64,000 nucleotides of DNA from CALINB01 sp938045325 (GCA_038114465.1 JAYNQW010000002.1:124001-188000), one strand, 5' to 3'; counted from the first letter of the stretch, positions 1 through 9,966 are shown. Translations and numbers: made by a program. The notes: generated from the sequence alone by a model not told the origin.

Positions 1-1
1 C

Positions 2-691
2 GGCTGTCCGGTTAAAAAGGTCACCACCGGTCAGCAGGCGGGTTCGGCGCTCATGCGTGATGAGGACAAGGCCGCAAAAATTCTTGAGGCAACCGTCAAT
101 GCCGTCAAATTGCCGGTAACGCTTAAAATGCGCACAGGTTGGGATGACGGTTCGCGCAATGCGCCCCGGCTGGCAAAAATTGCCGAAGATTGCGGCATAA
201 AAATGATCACGGTACATGGGCGGACCCGTTGTCAGTTTTATAACGGCTCAGCCGATTGGTCGTTTATTCGCAAAGTCAAAGAAAACGTGTCAATTCCCGT
301 GATCGGTAATGGTGATGTCACAACAGTTGATGACGCCAAAAACCTTCTTGAAGAGTCAGGTGCCGATGGCGTGATGGTCGGGCGGGGCACATATGGCCGC
401 CCCTGGTTTCTCAAGCAAATTGAAGAATTTTTACAAAACGGTTCGCGCATTCCCGATCCGTCGCTGCAAGATCAAAAAAACATCTTACTCAGCCATTACG
501 AGGACATTTTAGAGCACTACGGTATTGACCGCGGTGTCCGGATCGCCCGGAAACATATCGGCTGGTACAGCAAAGGATTGCCGGGGTCTGCAGAGTTTCG
601 TAGCGAAGTCATGCGCTGCGCCGATGAAGCACGCGTTAAAGAAATGATTATGAACTTTTTTGACCCCTTAATCGACAGAATGGCGGCGTAA
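2..691 (+). CDS. dusB: tRNA-dihydrouridine synthase DusB (NifR3), 5' truncated by window
   Basis: FMN-dependent enzyme that reduces uridine to dihydrouridine in the tRNA D-loop. The frame is already open at base 2 and begins with GCPVKKV, the family's catalytic-Cys region, so the start lies outside the window. TLKMRTGWDD, the ITVHGRTR segment, the VIGNGDV strand and the GVMVGRG phosphate-binding loop are all present, followed by the C-terminal helical tRNA-binding domain. The stop overlaps the ntrB start by one base (TAATG), so translation is probably coupled. dusB (nifR3) upstream of ntrBC is the classical alphaproteobacterial nitrogen-regulation operon. Confidence 0.96.
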   Translation, partial: GCPVKKVTTGQQAGSALMRDEDKAAKILEATVNAVKLPVTLKMRTGWDDGSRNAPRLAKIAEDCGIKMITVHGRTRCQFYNGSADWSFIRKVKENVSIPVIGNGDVTTVDDAKNLLEESGADGVMVGRGTYGRPWFLKQIEEFLQNGSRIPDPSLQDQKNILLSHYEDILEHYGIDRGVRIARKHIGWYSKGLPGSAEFRSEVMRCADEARVKEMIMNFFDPLIDRMAA

Positions 692-1812
692 TGAACGACT
701 CCGTTATTGCCTTAAAAAAAGCCGACGAAAACACGACCATAGAACTGTCTGCCGTTCTTAATGCATTGCCGTCCGCGATTCTTGTGATCGATGCGGAAAA
801 TGTCATCAAATATCTCAACAACATGGGCGAACAATTCCTTCAAGCCAGTGCCGTTTTTATGACCAATCAGCACTTGGAGTCATTGGTGCCGTTGGACAGT
901 CCCTTGTTCGGCCTCATCGAACAGGTGCGTAATTTAGGCAATGAAGTTATCGAATACGGTGTGCCTTTAGAATCACCACGTATCGGTAAACATTTAGCGG
1001 ATATTCAGGCCAGTTCTTTGCCGGAATCACCGGGGTGGGTTGTCCTGTCGCTGCAGGAACGTTCTATTGCCGCAAAAATCGACCGCCAACTAACCCACCG
1101 CAATGCCGCCCGTTCCATCACAGCCATGGCATCCGTTCTCGCTCATGAAGTGAAAAATCCTCTATCGGGCATTCGAGGGGCCGCGCAATTACTGGAACAA
1201 TCCGCCGACGACAGCGATATGCCGTTAACGCAACTTATTCGTGAAGAAGCTGATCGAATTTGTGCTTTAGTCGACCGCATGGGAACGTTTACCGATGGTG
1301 CACCACTGCAAGCGAAAGCGGTCAACATACATCGTGTTCTCGACCGTGTTGTGAAGCTGGCCAAGAACGGATTTGGCCGTCACCTTCGTTATATCGAGAA
1401 TTACGACCCGTCCTTGCCGCCCGTTTTGGGCGACCGGGACCTGTTGGTGCAGGTTCTTTTAAATCTGCTCAAAAACGCTGCCGAAGCGGCGCCAAAAACA
1501 AACGGAGAAATCGTGTTATCCACGTCTTACCGTCACGGTGTGCGGTTTGCCGTGCCGGGCAGCGATTCACGCGTTCACTTGCCGTTGATGATTTCCATCC
1601 AAGACAACGGCGAAGGCATTCCCGAAGACCTGCAGCCGCATTTATTTGATCCGTTTGTCACATCGAAACCGAAAGGCAGCGGATTAGGTCTGGCTTTGGT
1701 TGCAAAAATTATCGATGACCACGGCGGGGTCATCGAGTTTAAAAGTGAACCCCGGAAAACAACCTTTAAAATCATGCTGCCGATGGCAGACTCATCAATG
1801 AGTGAATGCTAA
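691..1812 (+). CDS. ntrB: Nitrogen regulation sensor histidine kinase NtrB
   Basis: Cytosolic kinase/phosphatase that controls NtrC according to nitrogen status, normally through PII. It has 373 residues and no membrane segment. A PAS-like domain occupies about residues 20-125. The H-box reads SVLAHEVKNPLSG with phospho-acceptor His152. The ATPase domain carries the N box (LLNLLKNAAEAA), G1 (DNGEGIP) and G2 (GSGLGLAL). Its start overlaps the dusB stop and its end abuts ntrC, consistent with one operon. Length and architecture are normal for NtrB. Confidence 0.97.
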   Translation: MNDSVIALKKADENTTIELSAVLNALPSAILVIDAENVIKYLNNMGEQFLQASAVFMTNQHLESLVPLDSPLFGLIEQVRNLGNEVIEYGVPLESPRIGKHLADIQASSLPESPGWVVLSLQERSIAAKIDRQLTHRNAARSITAMASVLAHEVKNPLSGIRGAAQLLEQSADDSDMPLTQLIREEADRICALVDRMGTFTDGAPLQAKAVNIHRVLDRVVKLAKNGFGRHLRYIENYDPSLPPVLGDRDLLVQVLLNLLKNAAEAAPKTNGEIVLSTSYRHGVRFAVPGSDSRVHLPLMISIQDNGEGIPEDLQPHLFDPFVTSKPKGSGLGLALVAKIIDDHGGVIEFKSEPRKTTFKIMLPMADSSMSEC

Positions 1813-1814
1813 CT

Positions 1815-3251
1815 ATGACATCTAAAATTCTAATTGCCGACGACGATCAGTCCATTCGAACCGTGCTAAATCAAGCTTTGGCGCGTGCCGGTTATGAAGT
1901 TAATACAACAAGTAACGCAGCGACATTATGGAATTGGATTCAAGAAGGCGACGGTGATTTAGTGATCACAGATGTTGTCATGCCGGACGAGAACGGCCTC
2001 GATTTGATCCCACGCATCCGTAAAATCCGGCCTGATCTCCGAATCGTCGTCATGAGCGCGCAAAGCACACTGATGACAGCGGTCAAGGCAACAGAACGGG
2101 GTGCATTTGAGTATTTACCTAAGCCGTTTGATCTTAATGATTTGTTGGGTGTTGTGCGACGCGCCTTAGAGACACCAAACCAAAATAATAATCTCGTCGA
2201 CGACCCATCAAGCAATGGTGAGCAGCCGCCTTTGGTTGGCCGTTCACCGGCGATGCAGGAATTGTATCGAACCATGGCGCGGTTGATGGGAACCGATTTA
2301 ACGGTTTTGATCGCCGGCGAGTCCGGCACCGGTAAAGAGCTCGTTGCCCGCGCGCTGCATGATTTCGGAAAACGGCGTGATGGGCCTTTTGTCGCCATCA
2401 ATATGGCTGCCATTCCACGAGAACTGATCGAAAGTGAACTTTTCGGTCACGAGAAAGGTGCCTTTACGGGGGCAACGGCCCGGAAGTCCGGCCGTTTCGA
2501 ACAGGCAGACGGCGGTACACTGTTTCTCGATGAAATCGGCGATATGCCGATGGAGGCGCAAACACGATTGCTGCGGGTATTACAAGAAGGTGAATATACA
2601 ACCATTGGCGGTAAAACGACGATTAAAGCCGGGGCACGGATTGTTGCGGCAACACATAGGGATTTAAAACAACTCATCCGCCAGGGGTTATTTCGGGAAG
2701 ATCTTTATTTCCGACTTAATGTCGTTCCCATGCGGTTGCCACCGCTTCGTGAACGCAAAGAAGACATCCCTGAATTGGTCAATCACTTCCTTGAAGTCAC
2801 CGTCGAAGAAGGACTGCCGCTGAAAACAATCGAGTCCGCTGCGATGGACCGGCTGTCACAATACCGCTGGCCCGGAAATGTACGGGAATTAGAAAACTTT
2901 GTTCGGCGACTCGCGGCACTTTATTCTCAGGAAATCATCCGCATTGAAGACATAGAGGCCGAACTCGCCAACACATCACCCATCACGGCTGAAAATGACC
3001 GCGAGGGACTCGATTCAAGCATTGAACAGCATCTTAAAAATTATTTTTCCGCCCACGGCAGCAGTTTGCCGCCACCCGGTCTCTATGACCGAATTTTACG
3101 GGAAATCGAGCGTCCGTTAATTTCTCTCACACTGGAGGCGACACGCGGCAATCAAATTAAGGCAGCCGAAATTCTCGGCTTGAATAGAAATACCCTGCGT
3201 AAAAAAATTAGAACACACAGCATTCCCGTAATGCGCGGAGCTGCTAAATGA
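1815..3251 (+). CDS. ntrC: Nitrogen regulation response regulator NtrC, sigma-54 activator
   Basis: Enhancer-binding activator of sigma-54 promoters, phosphorylated by NtrB. The receiver domain has an acidic pocket (Asp9-11) and phospho-acceptor Asp53 in ITDVVMPDENG, plus the KPF lysine. The AAA+ domain has Walker A (GESGTGKE), the GAFTGA sigma-54 contact loop, Walker B (GGTLFLDEIGDM) and RWPGNVREL. A Fis-type helix-turn-helix (KAAEILGLNRNTLRKK) ends the protein. An ATG at 1806 is also in frame, but the protein begins naturally at the ATG at 1815 (MTSKILIADDD). ATGA overlap with ntrY. Confidence 0.97.
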   Translation: MTSKILIADDDQSIRTVLNQALARAGYEVNTTSNAATLWNWIQEGDGDLVITDVVMPDENGLDLIPRIRKIRPDLRIVVMSAQSTLMTAVKATERGAFEYLPKPFDLNDLLGVVRRALETPNQNNNLVDDPSSNGEQPPLVGRSPAMQELYRTMARLMGTDLTVLIAGESGTGKELVARALHDFGKRRDGPFVAINMAAIPRELIESELFGHEKGAFTGATARKSGRFEQADGGTLFLDEIGDMPMEAQTRLLRVLQEGEYTTIGGKTTIKAGARIVAATHRDLKQLIRQGLFREDLYFRLNVVPMRLPPLRERKEDIPELVNHFLEVTVEEGLPLKTIESAAMDRLSQYRWPGNVRELENFVRRLAALYSQEIIRIEDIEAELANTSPITAENDREGLDSSIEQHLKNYFSAHGSSLPPPGLYDRILREIERPLISLTLEATRGNQIKAAEILGLNRNTLRKKIRTHSIPVMRGAAK

Positions 3252-5566
3252 CGGAATCTGTCCGTACAAAAAATCGCTGGTTTACTCATTTCCGGTTGCA
3301 GTGGCGTCGCTATCGGATGAACAGAAAACTTGCTATTCTACTTGCTTTTGCCGCCATTGCTTCTGGTGCAGCCACATTTGCAACCATGACCAGCAGCACC
3401 GGTTCTGATCCGAAAACAATTATCACGCTGCTTTATCTCGATGCCGTCTTACTGTTGTTGTTAGGCTCGCTCGTCGCGCGCCGCCTTGCACGATTATGGA
3501 TCGAACGACGCCGGGGTCATGCCGGGTCCGGTTTGCATGTCCGTTTGGTCATGCTGTTTAGCCTGGTTTCCGTCATCCCGACGATATTAGTTACCATCTT
3601 CGCCGGATTATTTCTGTATCACGGCCTGCAAAACTGGTTCGGTGATAAGGTGAAAACGGCGGTGAATGCTTCGGAGGTCGTCGCCAAAGCTTATTTGGCC
3701 GAACACCGCGAAAGTATTGTTTCCGACGCACTGACTATCGCGAACGACTTAAACAGAACGGCGTATCAGGTTTCTCAAAGCCAAGAGAAGATGACAAAAT
3801 TTTTAACGACTTTGTCACAACTCAGTGCCATTCCCGAAATTGCTGTTGTCGATGGCAACGGCCGGTTTATTGCACGATCAGATTTGAGCGTTGCCATTAA
3901 TCTTGTCAAAGTACCGCTCCAGGTCATCGAACAGGCAAACGCTAAAGGGTTTGCCCGGTTAGACTTGGATGAAACGGACCGGGTACGTGTATTGGTTCGA
4001 TTAAACCGCTTAATTGACGCCTATCTCCTGGTTGGTCGGTCAATCGACCCTAAGGTCACTGAATACCTTGAGCGTACAAAGGGAGCGGTTAGCGAATATC
4101 AAAACATTGAAAATAAACTTGATACGTTTCAGGTTTACCTTGTCGTCGTCTTCATTGTTGCGGCTTTATTGCTATTGATGGTTTCGATTTGGTTCGGTCT
4201 GACATTCGCGACGCGATTAGCAAGCCCGATCAGCAATCTGATTTCCGCTTCGGACAGAATTAGTAAAGGCGATTTAAGTGTTCGCGTCGATTCGATGTCG
4301 ACTTCGGATGAACTTGGCACCCTTAGCCGGACATTTAACCGCATGGCCAATCAGTTGGAGCAACAACGCGAAGGGTTGATGGCGGCAAACCAGCAACTCG
4401 ATGAACGGCGCCGGTTTACACAAACTGTTTTAAGCGGTGTTTCCGCCGGCGTTATTGGACTAGATGCAGAAGGGGCCATCAACCTGCCGAACCGGTCCGC
4501 TTCGGAATTATTATCAACGGACCTTTCAAGCCATATTGGTGAACAACTTGAGGATATTGTGCCTGAAATGGTAGTTCTTCTCGATGGTGTCAAAAACCGG
4601 CCGAACCGGCGGCAGCAAGCAGAGATCAAACTGGTTCGTAATGGCACACCCATAACTCTCTTAGCGAGCATTACCAGTGAGCGGGCAAAAAATGAAGTAA
4701 TTGGCTACGTTGTAACGTTTGATGACGTTACCGAACTTCTCTCGGCACAAAGAAAAGCTGCTTGGGCGGATGTTGCCAGACGCATTGCCCACGAAATTAA
4801 AAACCCGCTGACACCNNNNNNNNNNNNNNNNGCTGAAAGACTCAAACGGAAATATTTGAAAGAAATTCAAACGGATCCAGAAACTTTTCAAATTTGCACC
4901 GAAACCATCGTTCGCCAGGTCGAGGATATCGGCCGTATGGTCAATGAATTCTCTTCGTTTGCCCGCATGCCTCAACCGTCGTTCAGGCCGGAAAACCTTT
5001 CCGATTTATGCCGCCAGGCCATATTTTTAGAGAAAAACCGCGTTAGTGATATTGATTATCAAATCACACTAACGGATGAAGATATTCATATTCAATGTGA
5101 TAGCCATCAAATCGGTCAGGTTTTAACAAATATTCTTAAAAATGCCGCCGAATCAATTGTCGAACGCATCAATGACAGCGACCAAAAATCTGATCCCGGT
5201 CATATTCATTTACAATTGCAAACGTCGCCCGCTTCGGAAGGGCATGATATTACAATAATAATTGAAGATAATGGCCGTGGCTTACCGGCACAAGAAAGGG
5301 ACCGTTTAACCGAACCCTACGTCACGACACGCGAAAAAGGGACAGGGCTCGGACTGGCCATTGTTAAGAAAATCATGGAAGATCATAATGGTGACTTGAT
5401 ATTAGAGGACCGGAATGGAAATGGCGCCCGGGCCAAGTTGATTTTTCAAAATACAACAATATTGTCACAGGCCGATTTATCCCATGACGAAGCAGACTCT
5501 TTAGATGAATCCACTGAAACCGATCCTTTGACAACCGCGGCACGCTTGCAAGCTCATGGCTCATGA
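3248..5566 (+). CDS. ntrY: Nitrogen regulation sensor histidine kinase NtrY
   Basis: Membrane sensor kinase paired with NtrX in nitrogen and redox control. Of 772 residues, the N terminus has several hydrophobic segments (about residues 28-48, 60-78, 98-122) and another near residue 300, then HAMP (TRLASPISNLISASDRI), PAS, HisKA (RRIAHEIKNPLT) and HATPase (DNGRGLP, GTGLGLAI). A run of 16 N falls directly after the H-box. The frame stays open across it and resumes with AERLKRKY, as expected for the family. ATGA overlap with ntrC and an 11-base overlap with ntrX indicate operon translation. Confidence 0.95.
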   Translation: MTESVRTKNRWFTHFRLQWRRYRMNRKLAILLAFAAIASGAATFATMTSSTGSDPKTIITLLYLDAVLLLLLGSLVARRLARLWIERRRGHAGSGLHVRLVMLFSLVSVIPTILVTIFAGLFLYHGLQNWFGDKVKTAVNASEVVAKAYLAEHRESIVSDALTIANDLNRTAYQVSQSQEKMTKFLTTLSQLSAIPEIAVVDGNGRFIARSDLSVAINLVKVPLQVIEQANAKGFARLDLDETDRVRVLVRLNRLIDAYLLVGRSIDPKVTEYLERTKGAVSEYQNIENKLDTFQVYLVVVFIVAALLLLMVSIWFGLTFATRLASPISNLISASDRISKGDLSVRVDSMSTSDELGTLSRTFNRMANQLEQQREGLMAANQQLDERRRFTQTVLSGVSAGVIGLDAEGAINLPNRSASELLSTDLSSHIGEQLEDIVPEMVVLLDGVKNRPNRRQQAEIKLVRNGTPITLLASITSERAKNEVIGYVVTFDDVTELLSAQRKAAWADVARRIAHEIKNPLTXXXXXXAERLKRKYLKEIQTDPETFQICTETIVRQVEDIGRMVNEFSSFARMPQPSFRPENLSDLCRQAIFLEKNRVSDIDYQITLTDEDIHIQCDSHQIGQVLTNILKNAAESIVERINDSDQKSDPGHIHLQLQTSPASEGHDITIIIEDNGRGLPAQERDRLTEPYVTTREKGTGLGLAIVKKIMEDHNGDLILEDRNGNGARAKLIFQNTTILSQADLSHDEADSLDESTETDPLTTAARLQAHGS
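4816..4831. other. Assembly gap (16 N) inside ntrY
   Basis: Sixteen undetermined bases lie immediately after the H-box of NtrY. The reading frame is preserved. The family consensus at this point is NPLTP-IQLS-AER, four residues between Pro and Ala, whereas the gap as drawn encodes five. The gap length is therefore probably an estimate rather than a true count. Confidence 0.95.
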
Positions 5567-6980
5567 TATTTTAATTGTCGACGATGAAGCCGATATTCGG
5601 GTTCTAACCTCCGGTATTCTCGAAGATGAAGGCTACGTCACTCGGGAGGCGGGAGATAGCGATGAAGCCATCGCAAGTGTAACCGCGCGTCCGCCGAGCC
5701 TTGTCGTGCTGGATATTTGGCTTCAAGGCAGTGAGCTAGACGGTCTAGGCATACTCAGTGAAATCAAAAAACATCACAGCAACATACCTGTTGTTATGAT
5801 GAGCGGCCATGGCACCGTGGAAACGGCGGTAAATGCCATCAAGTTAGGCGCTTACGACTTTATTGAAAAGCCGTTCAAAGCCGACCGGCTTGTCCTTTTG
5901 GTTGAACGGGCTATTGAGGCAGCTCAGCTAAAAAGGGAAAACGAAGAACTTCGGTCTCGTTCCGATCACGATATCGACCTTATTGGAAATTCATCGGCTA
6001 TTAATCAACTGCGCCAAACAATATCGAAAGTCGCGCCGACGAACAGCCGTGTGCTCATCACCGGACCGGAAGGGTCGGGCAAAGAAGTCATCGCACGAAT
6101 GTTGCACCGTTATTCTTCGCGCGCGAACGGTCCCTTCGTGGCGCTGAATTGCGCAACAATGCAGCCTGACCGCATGGAAATCGAACTTTTTGGCACTGAA
6201 AACAATGGTAATGGTGACGAGGAGGGGCGGCGCATCGGAAAATTTGAAGCCGCACACAACGGTACTCTTCTTCTGGATGAAGTCACCGATATGCCGCTTG
6301 AAACACAAAGCAAAATTGTTCGCGTACTGCAGGAACAAACATTTGAACGGGTTGGCGGTAATAAAACCGTTGGTGTCGACGTCCGTGTCGTCGCAACAGC
6401 AACAAGAGACCTTAAGCAAGCCATCAGCGAAGGAAAGTTCAGGGAAGACCTGTTTTACCGGTTAAGTGTCGTGCCAATTAACGTGCCGCCGTTGAAGGAT
6501 AGGAGTGCCGACAGCAGCTTATTGGCCGATTATTTTATGTCAAAACTAACCGCAACGATAGGACAGCAACCCAGATCGTTTTCCGATGATGCGCTGATCG
6601 CTTTGCAAACCTATCACTGGCCCGGCAATGTTCGGGAATTGAGAAACGTCATTGAACGGGTGCTGATCATGGCCCCCGGCGATTCAGATGAACCCATTAC
6701 GGCCGAAATGCTCCCCGGCGAGTTGACAGGCCAAACAACCGTCAATAGCGGGTGGGATAAAAACGGCGAAATCCTCTCTCTTCCTCTCCGCGAAGCCCGC
6801 GAGGTTTTCGAACGGGAATACCTTTTAACTCAAGTCACACGATTCGGCGGAAATATTTCCCGCACGGCTGAATTTATTGGCATGGAACGATCGGCATTAC
6901 ATCGAAAATTAAAATCCCTGGGTGTCCAATCCGGCGAAAAACCCAATAACAATCAAAATAAGGCCCAAGCTGTCTCATAA
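5556..6980 (+). CDS. ntrX: Nitrogen assimilation response regulator NtrX
   Basis: Response regulator partner of NtrY, 474 residues: receiver (phospho-acceptor Asp53 in VVLDIWLQGSELDG, KPF lysine), AAA+ domain (Walker A GPEGSGKE, Walker B GTLLLDEVTDM, HWPGNVREL) and Fis-type HTH (ISRTAEFIGMERSALHRK). The GAFTGA loop needed to engage sigma-54 is absent; ENNGNGDEEGRR stands in its place. That is typical of alphaproteobacterial NtrX, which is thought to act largely without sigma-54. It overlaps ntrY by 11 bases and sits 12 bases before trkA. Confidence 0.96.
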   Translation: MAHDILIVDDEADIRVLTSGILEDEGYVTREAGDSDEAIASVTARPPSLVVLDIWLQGSELDGLGILSEIKKHHSNIPVVMMSGHGTVETAVNAIKLGAYDFIEKPFKADRLVLLVERAIEAAQLKRENEELRSRSDHDIDLIGNSSAINQLRQTISKVAPTNSRVLITGPEGSGKEVIARMLHRYSSRANGPFVALNCATMQPDRMEIELFGTENNGNGDEEGRRIGKFEAAHNGTLLLDEVTDMPLETQSKIVRVLQEQTFERVGGNKTVGVDVRVVATATRDLKQAISEGKFREDLFYRLSVVPINVPPLKDRSADSSLLADYFMSKLTATIGQQPRSFSDDALIALQTYHWPGNVRELRNVIERVLIMAPGDSDEPITAEMLPGELTGQTTVNSGWDKNGEILSLPLREAREVFEREYLLTQVTRFGGNISRTAEFIGMERSALHRKLKSLGVQSGEKPNNNQNKAQAVS

Positions 6981-6992
6981 GGAATAAGCTGA

Positions 6993-8369
6993 ATGAAGGT
7001 GATTGTCTGCGGCGCCGGCCAAGTTGGGTTTAGCATTGCGCGCCATCTGGCCCTCGAAAATAACGATGTGATCGTCATCGATCAGTCGCCGGAATTGGTA
7101 CGTCAAATCGGCGACACGCTTGATGTACAAGGCATTGTCGGCCATGCCGCCCGCCCGGATGTGCAGGAACAAGCCGGCGCGTCGGATGCTGATATCATTA
7201 TCGCCGTAACCTATGCCGATGAAGTCAATATGGTTGCCTGTCAGGTCGCACATTCCTTGTTTGACGTTCCGTCGAAAATTGCCCGTATTCGCCACCAAAG
7301 TTACCGCAATCCGATTTGGGCGAATTTATTTGCCCGCGAACACATGCCGATCGATGTTATTATTTCGCCGGAGCATGAAGTCGCGAATGCCATTGCAAGG
7401 CGTTTGCAAGTTCCTGGGTCCTTTGAAACCATTCCGCTCGCCGATGATATGGTGAAACTATTGGGTGTTCGGATCACGGAAACCTGCCCGATCGTAAACA
7501 CGCCATTGCGCCAGTTAACGCAACTGTTTCCTGATATGAATATCGTCGTCATCGGTATCATGCGCGATGAAAAACCGATTGTACCTTCCGGCGAGGATCA
7601 AATGTTAGCCGGGGACGAGGTCTATTTTGTCGTCGACAGCAGTCAGATCACACGCGCGATGGCGGCATTCGGCCATGAGGAACGCGAAGCGCGCCGGTTA
7701 TTAATTTTGGGTGGTGGAAACATCGGTTTGCTGCTCGCCCAAACCATCGAAAATGAACACCCAAGTGTCAATGCTAAGGTCATTGAAAATAATATTGAAC
7801 GCGCCGAGACCGTCGCCAGTCAATTAAACCGCACCATCGTTTTGCAAGGGGATACGCTCGATCCGAATATTCTCGAAGAAGCCAACGTTGCCGAGACTGA
7901 AGCTGTGGTCGCCGTCACCAACGATGATGAAACCAACATTTTATCATCTTTATTGGCCAAGCGCTTTGGCAGCCAGAGGGCCATTACCCTGATCAACAAA
8001 CGTTCTTACGAGCCTTTGATCACTTCTCTCGGCGTCGATGTGGTCGTCACACCTCGAAACATAACCGTTTCGACAATCCTGCAGCATATCCGGCGCGGAC
8101 GCATACATTCCGTGCACACATTACGCGAAGGCTTCGGCGAGTTGATTGAAGCCGAAGCCCTCGCGACATCGAGCCTCGTCGGCCCACCATTAAGAGACAT
8201 CGATTTGCCGGCAGGCGTCTTGCTCGGCGCCATTGTCCGCGATGGAACCGTAATCTGTCCGCGTGGCAGCACTGTCATTGAAGCGAACGATAGGGTCGTC
8301 TTGTTTGCCGCATCTGATGCCGTTCGCAAAGTCGAGCAGTTGTTTTCTGTTCGCCTGGAGTATTTTTAG
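6993..8369 (+). CDS. trkA: Trk potassium uptake peripheral protein TrkA
   Basis: Cytosolic NAD(H)-binding gating subunit of the Trk K+ transporter. Its 458 residues form two tandem RCK units, each TrkA-N plus TrkA-C. The first Rossmann motif is at the N terminus (VIVCGAGQVG) and the second near residue 230 (LLILGGGNIGLLLA). Following ntrX is the usual alphaproteobacterial position. The stop is five bases before the next ATG. No TrkH/TrkG channel gene is present in this window. Confidence 0.96.
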   Translation: MKVIVCGAGQVGFSIARHLALENNDVIVIDQSPELVRQIGDTLDVQGIVGHAARPDVQEQAGASDADIIIAVTYADEVNMVACQVAHSLFDVPSKIARIRHQSYRNPIWANLFAREHMPIDVIISPEHEVANAIARRLQVPGSFETIPLADDMVKLLGVRITETCPIVNTPLRQLTQLFPDMNIVVIGIMRDEKPIVPSGEDQMLAGDEVYFVVDSSQITRAMAAFGHEEREARRLLILGGGNIGLLLAQTIENEHPSVNAKVIENNIERAETVASQLNRTIVLQGDTLDPNILEEANVAETEAVVAVTNDDETNILSSLLAKRFGSQRAITLINKRSYEPLITSLGVDVVVTPRNITVSTILQHIRRGRIHSVHTLREGFGELIEAEALATSSLVGPPLRDIDLPAGVLLGAIVRDGTVICPRGSTVIEANDRVVLFAASDAVRKVEQLFSVRLEYF

Positions 8370-8373
8370 CATT

Positions 8374-9237
8374 ATGGGACGAATCGCATACATCAACGGT
8401 CGTTATTTACCGCAAAACCAAGCGACCGTGCATATCGAGGACCGGGGCTATAATTTTGCCGACGGCGTGTATGAAGTCATCGCGGTTCACAACGGTGCTT
8501 TGGTTGATGAAGAACCGCATATTGTTCGGCTTCGGCGATCTCTAAATGAACTCAAGATCGATTGGCCGGTCACCGAAAACGCGTTCCGATTTTTGATGCG
8601 CGAAATTATTCGCCGCAACGGATTACGGGAAGGGATGATCTATCTTCAAATCACCCGCGGTGTTGCGCCGCGGGATCATGCATTTCCGAAAGACTCTCAA
8701 AGCTCGCTGATGATGACAACCCGGCGTTCGAAACCGTTTAATGCGGATGAAATCGCCAAAGGCGTGCGGGTTATCACCATTCCCGATATCCGCTGGAAAA
8801 GAAACGATATCAAGTCGATATCGCTGCTCGGCAATGTTTTAGGGAAGCAACAGGCGAGGGAAGCCGGAGCCTATGAAGCCTGGATGTTTGATGAAAACGG
8901 GGACGTGACGGAAGGAACGTCTTCGAATGCCTGGATTGTCTCGAAAGAAGGTGAACTGGTAACCCGACAGCTCAGCAATGCGATTTTAAGCGGCATCACA
9001 CGATTAACGGTGCTTAAGCTTGCGGAAGAAAAGGGCATTAAGTTTGTCGAACGGGCGTTCTCCATCGAAGAAACCCAAAGCGCCAAAGAGGCCTTTCTCA
9101 CCAGCACAACTTCATTCGTAAAACCGATTGTTCAAATTGACGATAAACAGGTAGCTGATGGCAAGGCTGGTCCCTTATGTCGGGCGCTACTCGATCGCTA
9201 TGGCAGCTACATGGATGAAGATATATCGTCTCCATGA
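8374..9237 (+). CDS. dat: D-amino-acid aminotransferase (class IV PLP enzyme)
   Basis: PLP-dependent fold-type IV transaminase, most like D-alanine:2-oxoglutarate aminotransferase, which supplies D-Glu and D-Ala for peptidoglycan. The start MGRIAYINGRYL at 8374 is typical of the family; the frame is open further upstream but inside trkA. Signature features are VHIEDRGYNFADGVYEV, the catalytic-Lys region (RWKRNDIKSISLLGN), EAWMFDENGDVTEGTSSN and SGITR near the C terminus. 287 residues is a normal length. Its end overlaps the next gene by four bases. Branched-chain aminotransferase activity cannot be excluded from sequence alone. Confidence 0.88.
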   Translation: MGRIAYINGRYLPQNQATVHIEDRGYNFADGVYEVIAVHNGALVDEEPHIVRLRRSLNELKIDWPVTENAFRFLMREIIRRNGLREGMIYLQITRGVAPRDHAFPKDSQSSLMMTTRRSKPFNADEIAKGVRVITIPDIRWKRNDIKSISLLGNVLGKQQAREAGAYEAWMFDENGDVTEGTSSNAWIVSKEGELVTRQLSNAILSGITRLTVLKLAEEKGIKFVERAFSIEETQSAKEAFLTSTTSFVKPIVQIDDKQVADGKAGPLCRALLDRYGSYMDEDISSP

Positions 9238-9902
9238 GCGACTCTCAGCAAGCTACCGATAAGCCAAAAGCGGTTTTGTTCGATTGGGACAATACTCTCG
9301 TGAGTTCCTGGCCGGTTATTCATGATGCCCTCAATGTCACATTGACCACATACGGCCTTAAGCCGTGGACCTTGGAAGAAACCACGGTGCGGGTCCGCAA
9401 ATCCATGCGTGATAGTTTCCCAGCCCTTTTCGGCGATGATTGGGAAGCCGCCGGCGAGGTCTTTTACGAACGCTATGCCGCCATTCACATCGAAAAAATT
9501 GAACCTATTCCCCAAGCTGCCGAAACCCTCCAGGCCTTGCACCAAGACGGCATTTTTCTCAGTGTCGTCAGTAATAAAAAGGGGGAATACTTACGCCAGG
9601 AAGTCTCTCACCTGGGATGGGACCGGTATTTCAATCACCTGATCGGCGCGCTCGATGCACCGGAAGACAAACCCTCCAAAGCACCCGTCACAATGGCCCT
9701 CGAGGGCAGTGGAGTGCCGCCCGGACGAACGGTCTGGTTCGTTGGCGATGCCGATATCGACATGGAATGTGCCGTGAATGCAGGCTGTGTACCCGTTTTA
9801 ACACGTAGTGAAGCGCCGAAAACCGGCGAATTTAACGATTATCCGCCGGAATGGCACTTTGAAGACTGTCAATCACTTTGCAAGCACCTCCAGAATCTGT
9901 AA
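9234..9902 (+). CDS. HAD-superfamily phosphatase, phosphoglycolate phosphatase-like
   Basis: Small-molecule phosphatase of the HAD superfamily, 222 residues. Motif I is LFDWDNTLV (nucleophile and acid/base Asp), motif II is the Ser in LSVVSNKKG, motif III is a Lys (EDKPSKAP), and motif IV is WFVGDADIDMECA. A helical cap lies between motifs I and II, as in Gph/PGPase. It overlaps the dat stop by four bases (ATGA), so it is probably translated with it. The substrate cannot be assigned. Confidence 0.85.
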   Translation: MSDSQQATDKPKAVLFDWDNTLVSSWPVIHDALNVTLTTYGLKPWTLEETTVRVRKSMRDSFPALFGDDWEAAGEVFYERYAAIHIEKIEPIPQAAETLQALHQDGIFLSVVSNKKGEYLRQEVSHLGWDRYFNHLIGALDAPEDKPSKAPVTMALEGSGVPPGRTVWFVGDADIDMECAVNAGCVPVLTRSEAPKTGEFNDYPPEWHFEDCQSLCKHLQNL

Positions 9903-9966
9903 GCTACTCCTTGCAAACCAGTGGGGGGCCGGCGAACAGGAAAACTATGTTCGTTCTAAAAAAATA

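Noticed and set aside
1260..1649. 129-codon frame inside ntrB
   Set aside because: Out-of-frame with conserved histidine kinase motifs; no start signal or homology.
5556..6980. Missing GAFTGA in NtrX as an inactivating mutation
   Set aside because: Absence of this loop is the normal state in alphaproteobacterial NtrX.
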